Below are positions 59,328-64,000 of a stretch of DNA of 64,000 nucleotides, piece by piece. A program made the translations under genes and the position numbers. How positions within the stretch are numbered: the stretch's first letter is position 1; every line of letters starts with the position of its first letter. The stretch is taken from NCBI RefSeq assembly GCF_963675165.1, contig NC_087390.1:4287301-4351300 (forward strand). The letters run 5' to 3'. Origin of the DNA: Halichondria panicea. Taxonomy: Eukaryota; Porifera; Demospongiae; Suberitida; Halichondriidae. The notes under the pieces were generated by a model. It was not told the DNA's origin, made no database searches, and saw nothing but the letters and a program-made list of their open reading frames with translations.

Positions 59328-61242
59328 ATGGCTAGCTCTATAAGTTCTATACAGTACCCTGATATCAAGGAAAAGAGGTATTACAAGAAACTTATCACTG
59401 ATCTAGCAAGAGAACTAACTGAAACAGAGATCAAAGAAGTAGCCTACCACTACAGTATAAAAACTAACGAGTATAAAGATGCCTTAGACTTATTCACATT
59501 GCTTGAGAAACGGGAAGTGATTGGAAACTATAAGATATCCGAGTTAGCTCAAATTTTTGAGAATGTTCAACGCAAGGATCTGGTCACAAAGCTTTGGGAA
59601 ACAGCTACCAAAATGGAAGGTGAAATTAATATATCTGCTACATGAATGTAGACTCTATGCACCAAATTTTCGTATTCAGTTCCCCCTTCACTATTATTAA
59701 TTAGCTACCATAATGATGTAAATACAGCGCCACTCTAATTTATACGAAATTCGAACATTTCGGCCATAATTATAGCACCATCCATTATTATAAGTTTCCC
59801 AGTGTGGAGCACGATGTGTTTGCCAATTCTGCTGATAATACTAAAAATTAATATTTATTAGGAAGAGTGTCTCAGTCATTGAAATTGCCTCAACCAGAGA
59901 GATTGGATATGGGGATAGAAAAAAGGTCGCACACTGTGTCGGGGATACCTATAAGTAACATACAAGTCCCACATCAAGAAACACAAGACTTTAGAAGTCC
60001 TACTTTCACAGTGGGGGACACCCAAAAAGAATTAGGAGAACTTGAAAAAGAGTCATCACAACTATCAATAGCTAATAGCCAAGAATTGCCTAGTAACGAA
60101 ACTCGTGATCAATCACAGTATTGTGATGACAGATTTGAAGCATCATTTCCTAGAAGTGGGAACCGCTCCCGGCATATTTCTGAGCATATCGATCCTGGTA
60201 CTGCATGTAACTATCAGGGCAGTCAATCTGGAACCCGTAGCCCTAGTCTGCACAATACAACAGGTGCCAGTGGTTATCACTCAATCTCTGACTTGAGTAC
60301 AGCTAGCACACACAACAACATTCCTCCAACAGAAGGTGAAAGGCAGTTTGTTTTGCTCCACAAAGTCCTTGAATTACTTGAGAAAAAATCACCAACCTCA
60401 CCCAAGGATGTCGTTAATGATGGGGACCCAAATCCAGAGCATGATGAATCAGAAACAGAGGACAGACTGTCTCAGCCGACAGAGGTAGCCCCAAACCTTA
60501 AACTCAAAATGGCGATTAAAAAAAAATCTGATTCTGACGGAACATTGGAATCAAGCCACGAGTCGTGTCGAGGTATGCTATAGTAGATAAATAAATGCAT
60601 GCTCTAATAAAGTATAGATATAGACACAATCTGGTTCGATTGTTTGTTTTTTACACTACAATATACACTACAGAAACACCGCGGAGTAAGACTATCCAGA
60701 GAGCAACAGCAGTATCACCTACCTCACCCAAACTCGAAAGAAGGACATCTCTGAAAGTCTCCAATCTGCTTCGAAAGTCGTGGAAACGAATAGGACGAGC
60801 AAGGGAGGGATATGATAGTGTACAATGGACAGTGAAGCGTGACCAACTCAACAAAATGATTTGCCGTCACCAAGAAGACCACACAATCAGTTGCAAGAAA
60901 AAAATCGAAGTAGACGTCGGCAATGGAAGTACTTTCAACCCCAAACTAACTCTCATGTTACGCCCGTATGGTTTGGAAGAGGATACTCAGAGGTATGCTA
61001 CGTTGGAGATTCATATTGATGTCCCAAAGAAAGCTCCAAAATTGAGAGAATTAACGAGCGTGAAGCTTGTACTAACTATTTCAAAGATACAAAGTGAGGA
61101 TAAGACTATCACAATGACAGAAAACTTGGCTCTGAGAGTATTCTACAGAAAGAAGTTTCTTTCTCACCGAGTACTGAGAGAGTCGAAAAGCGATGTTGTC
61201 GAGATCACAGCCCAGGCAGAGTGTGTCACACCTAGTGACTGA
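59328..61242 (+). CDS. Death-effector-domain-like protein with beta-rich C-terminus
   Basis: Three exons in frame (1572 nt, 523 residues): 59328-59619, 59862-60572, 60674-61242, with GT-AG introns in phase 1. Residues about 17-95 read YKKLITDLARELTETEIK...DALDLFTLLEKREVI...LAQIFENVQRKDLVTKLWE, the six-helix pattern of a death-effector domain as in FADD and caspase-8. This is a protein-interaction fold of apoptosis and innate signalling. The middle (about 98-340) is Ser/Gln-rich and low in complexity. SPTSPKxxx occurs twice, around the exon 2/3 region. The last 150 residues (from VQWTVKRDQL to the end) look like a beta sandwich, perhaps MATH/TRAF-like or a new fold. There is no caspase or kinase domain, so it is probably an adaptor. 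The start ATG gives the domain at the usual distance. Confidence 0.72.
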
Positions 61243-61844
61243 TAACAATGTAGTATAATTATCCGTTCAAATATAACGTAGTAAGTCTGCAATACATTTG
61301 TACTAAAACTTGCACTTCCAATAAACACGTTTGCTTCATCACCATGCACGTGCACAATAACTATACATGTAGCAATATTCTTCTTTATAAGCGATGTAAT
61401 TGTACCCAACTGTAACGATTATTCCCATTTGCAGTAAGCACCGTTTAACCTATAGTATATTCATTGACAGTATAGATCTATAAGGTGTCTTAAATATGCA
61501 ATGCTTAACAAAACAACGGTATACACAACATTCCATAAGATCACAATTTTACAAGCTTGCACACGCACACCAGGAAACACACTGCAGCTGCAGTCAGATT
61601 GAGTTACAAGGAAACCGTACTATACTGCACATTGAGTCATGCTTGATCATGATGGTCTGAAGTTTCTCATGCTTTTAGTAAATAGAAAAACAAATTGTGT
61701 TGATATGAATGTACCCTTTCAACTATCTAAACATGCATGCACCAGTGTCTCTATAATATTATAGGCTAAAGTACGTAGTGACTATATGTATATACTTGGT
61801 GTACATAATTATGATATTCAGAGCATTTAGACATACGTGCATGT
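61243..61844. other. Tail-to-tail spacer of the death-domain gene and TRP D
   Basis: 602 bp, A+T-rich. AATAAA occurs at about 61320, 78 bp after the stop of the death-domain gene, and may be its polyadenylation signal. No gene seen. Confidence 0.5.
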
Positions 61845-63849
61845 TCATTCTAGTTTGATTCCAGCTTCATTTGCAACCTTCATCTGTTCGCTTGCAATCT
61901 TCATCTGTTCCATAATGATGTTTTCAATCCTTTGACTAAGGGACATCTTTTGATCACCAATAGAGTCTCTGCATGTAAACAAAAACGTAACTATATACCA
62001 GCTCATCGATTGACTCAAAAATAGGAATGACCAGTGTGCATGCACTGTATCGCTCGAACATCAATATAATTACACACCAATATGTTTGCGGGTGGCCTGC
62101 TAAACCAGCTAGTGGTAGATAATCTGTATAAGTACACTTTCAAGGTATAATAGACACAAAGCCTTATTTGGAATTAATAATTATTGCACACCTCATTTCC
62201 TCCAAAAGTAGGCTGTGATGGTTTAAGACTCCTTTGATGAGTTTGGTGTTAGAGTCAATGGTGACAAGAGACTTTTGATTGATCTTATGCACATGACCTG
62301 ATATTAAAGGGACCAATGATTTAGTGCATGTGGAGACAATGCATGGTACTTACTTTTTGGATTCTTCCATGTTTCTTCACGGATAAAGAAATCAGTTATA
62401 CATCTCTAGAAATACAAAAGTGAGCATCAATTTAACAGAAAAGCCAAGCATGGAGCTGCACCGCCACATAAAGGTCTCTGGGGCCCATGGAATTACCAAA
62501 CTGACTTCAGAAGCCATTTCTTTTAGTAAACCCACTGTGTATTCCTAGACTGGCGGCGACAGCCCCTTGCGTGCGTAGCGCGAGGGACTGGCAAACTGCT
62601 CAGCTGCAACGAGCATTTCAGCCTATCAGATTGCTCAACGTCATATTAGCCCTGTAATTGTAACCGCACTTACACTTCAGGGGATTCAGTGCATTCCATA
62701 GTAGCTAAATCTCATAGCAAAATTTAACCACATTATCATAATGATATTCATGTTTGGTAGTCTTCCGCTGAGACGAGTGACTGATAGGCAGCTGGCCAGT
62801 CGCTCGTCGCCGCCAGTCTAGTGTACTCCATGCACGGGTGAGCGCTTATATAGATTCTACTACATACCAGAGTCTAATCATTATTAAGTCATACCAGTGT
62901 TGACAGGCCAGTCCGTTCAATGCTGGCAATATTTCTTGTTTGATCGATGATGAGTTCCCTTTGTGCATCCTCTTGCACGCTCGAGTAGGTGTCGGCCATC
63001 TGAGCAATAAGCAAGTTGAGCAGGATAACTTGGAACACGAAGAGGAAAAGGATGTACGTCAACACACCGAGTACACTGTGAAAAACGAGTTATTTTTGTT
63101 ATTACCCCATGCAGTGTCACACAAGAATACACATTGAAAATTTGGTCACTATAAAGCATGCACACTAAAATAGCATCAATATTGTCAAAATGGCTAGAAT
63201 TCACATAAATGTGTCTCCAAGGTAATAACTGATGATGGGGATCATTAATTTAGTAGGAGTACAAAAACAACATTGTGAACCAACCGATATCCACTAATGC
63301 CAAAATAGGTCAAGAAGTTTTGGCCCTCTATAATGAGCCGCACACCAGTGAGGAATACCCGAGGGTAGGTTCTGCAAAAGAGTGTAAGTAAACACATGGA
63401 TGTGCATGGGAAGCTAGGCTTTACATGCAGTATGTTACATAATTTTATATAGGAGTACAAGGTGTGGCACCATAAAACTTATGTTTGTGTCAATAGAATC
63501 CAGTGTGGCAATAAATGTTTGTGTCAATAAGACATTGAACCACCCGTTGTGGCACAATAAATGTTTGTGGTAATAGACAATGAAATACCCTGTTTCTTCA
63601 GGGTTGATGTCTAGGCTTGTCCTGAGTTCCGTAGTTTGGTTAATGATCGATTGCTCACTCAGTGATGAATTCCCAAGGGTGGTAACATTACTGCTTGGAT
63701 CAGATAGCATAGACACCAGAATTTCTTCTCTCAGTGCAAAGTAGAAAGCACCAGTGAAGACGAAAGTGACTGCCAATGAGACCAGGAGAAACGGGATCAG
63801 GTCTCTGATCAAGACTTGGTACAAAATCTTTAGGTACTTGCTTAGTACT
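61845..63849 (-). CDS. TRP-type cation channel, paralogue D (C-terminal six exons)
   Basis: Exons 63849-63589, 63371-63285, 63075-62895, 62405-62354, 62297-62192 and 61968-61845 (stop) correspond to exons 10-15 of A-C. Four have exactly the same lengths (87, 181, 52 and 106 nt). They encode S5 (IPFLLVSLAVTFVFTGAFYF), a shorter turret (261 against 285 nt), the pore NFLTYFGISGYR and S6 (QVILLNLLIAQMADTYSSVQ). The coiled tail is longer and ends MKVANEAGIKLE with EQMKIASEQMKVA repeats. It is the most diverged of the four. The N-terminal exons lie beyond 64000. Confidence 0.85.
62546..62820. mobile_element. 275-bp TAGACTGG element, 9-bp duplication with one mismatch
   Basis: Ends TAGACTGGCGGCGACAG and CGTCGCCGCCAGTCTA. 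GTGTATTCC at 62537-62545 and GTGTACTCC at 62821-62829. Inside the intron between TRP D exons 12 and 13. Confidence 0.8.
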
Positions 63850-64000
63850 CTGAATGAAATTAATTATGTACGTAAAATAGCGTCAATAAAAACAAAATTA
63901 CGAGAGCACTGTGTATGGAGCTAATAAGGGACAGTGTGTTGCATATACATTTAGTTCTTCTTATTAACTATAGAGTCTACCACATGACCGAACATTGTGA

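Noticed and set aside
1..64000. tRNA, rRNA or bacterial operon features
   Set aside because: No cloverleaf or rRNA sequence recognised by eye. Introns and repeats show nuclear eukaryotic DNA.

Overview
The window looks like nuclear DNA of an early-branching animal. I infer a demosponge of the Amphimedon type because genes with short GT-AG introns and animal-only families (prominin, TRP channel, death-effector domain) sit in A+T-rich DNA full of ATAATTATA-like words. The species is inference; the gene families are read from translated, frame-checked exons. Layout: 1-5347 (minus) holds 14 exons of a prominin-like pentaspan protein whose 3' end lies outside the window. Then come four paralogous TRP-type channel genes, all on the minus strand and sharing one exon plan: A (5908-18801, 716 codons), B (19151-34146), C (44747-59084, 705 codons) and D (61845-63849, exons 10-15 only). 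A and C are open and in frame from ATG to stop by my splice models. B carries one extra base at the end of exon 8. Between C and D a plus-strand three-exon gene (59328-61242, 523 codons) encodes an N-terminal death-effector-like domain and an unrecognised beta-rich C-terminus. It starts 243 bp from the ATG of gene C, head to head. The 10.6 kb between genes B and C (34147-44746) and the longer introns are filled with repeats: satellites, a degenerate DIRS-like retrotransposon, a LINE 3' end and many small inverted-repeat DNA transposons. The most striking feature is the transposon record. At least ten short elements with terminal inverted repeats are each flanked by a 9-bp target duplication (one has a single mismatch). 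Others carry TA or 5-bp duplications. Several are nested three or four deep, and some have an empty, uninserted counterpart in a paralogous copy in the same window. The nine-base group includes a 62-bp perfect palindrome and a 1.2-kb element carrying a tandemly repeated reading frame that I do not recognise. How the genes work together: the four channels are a local tandem family that probably makes related membrane sensors. The death-domain gene and prominin are neighbours without an obvious pathway link.
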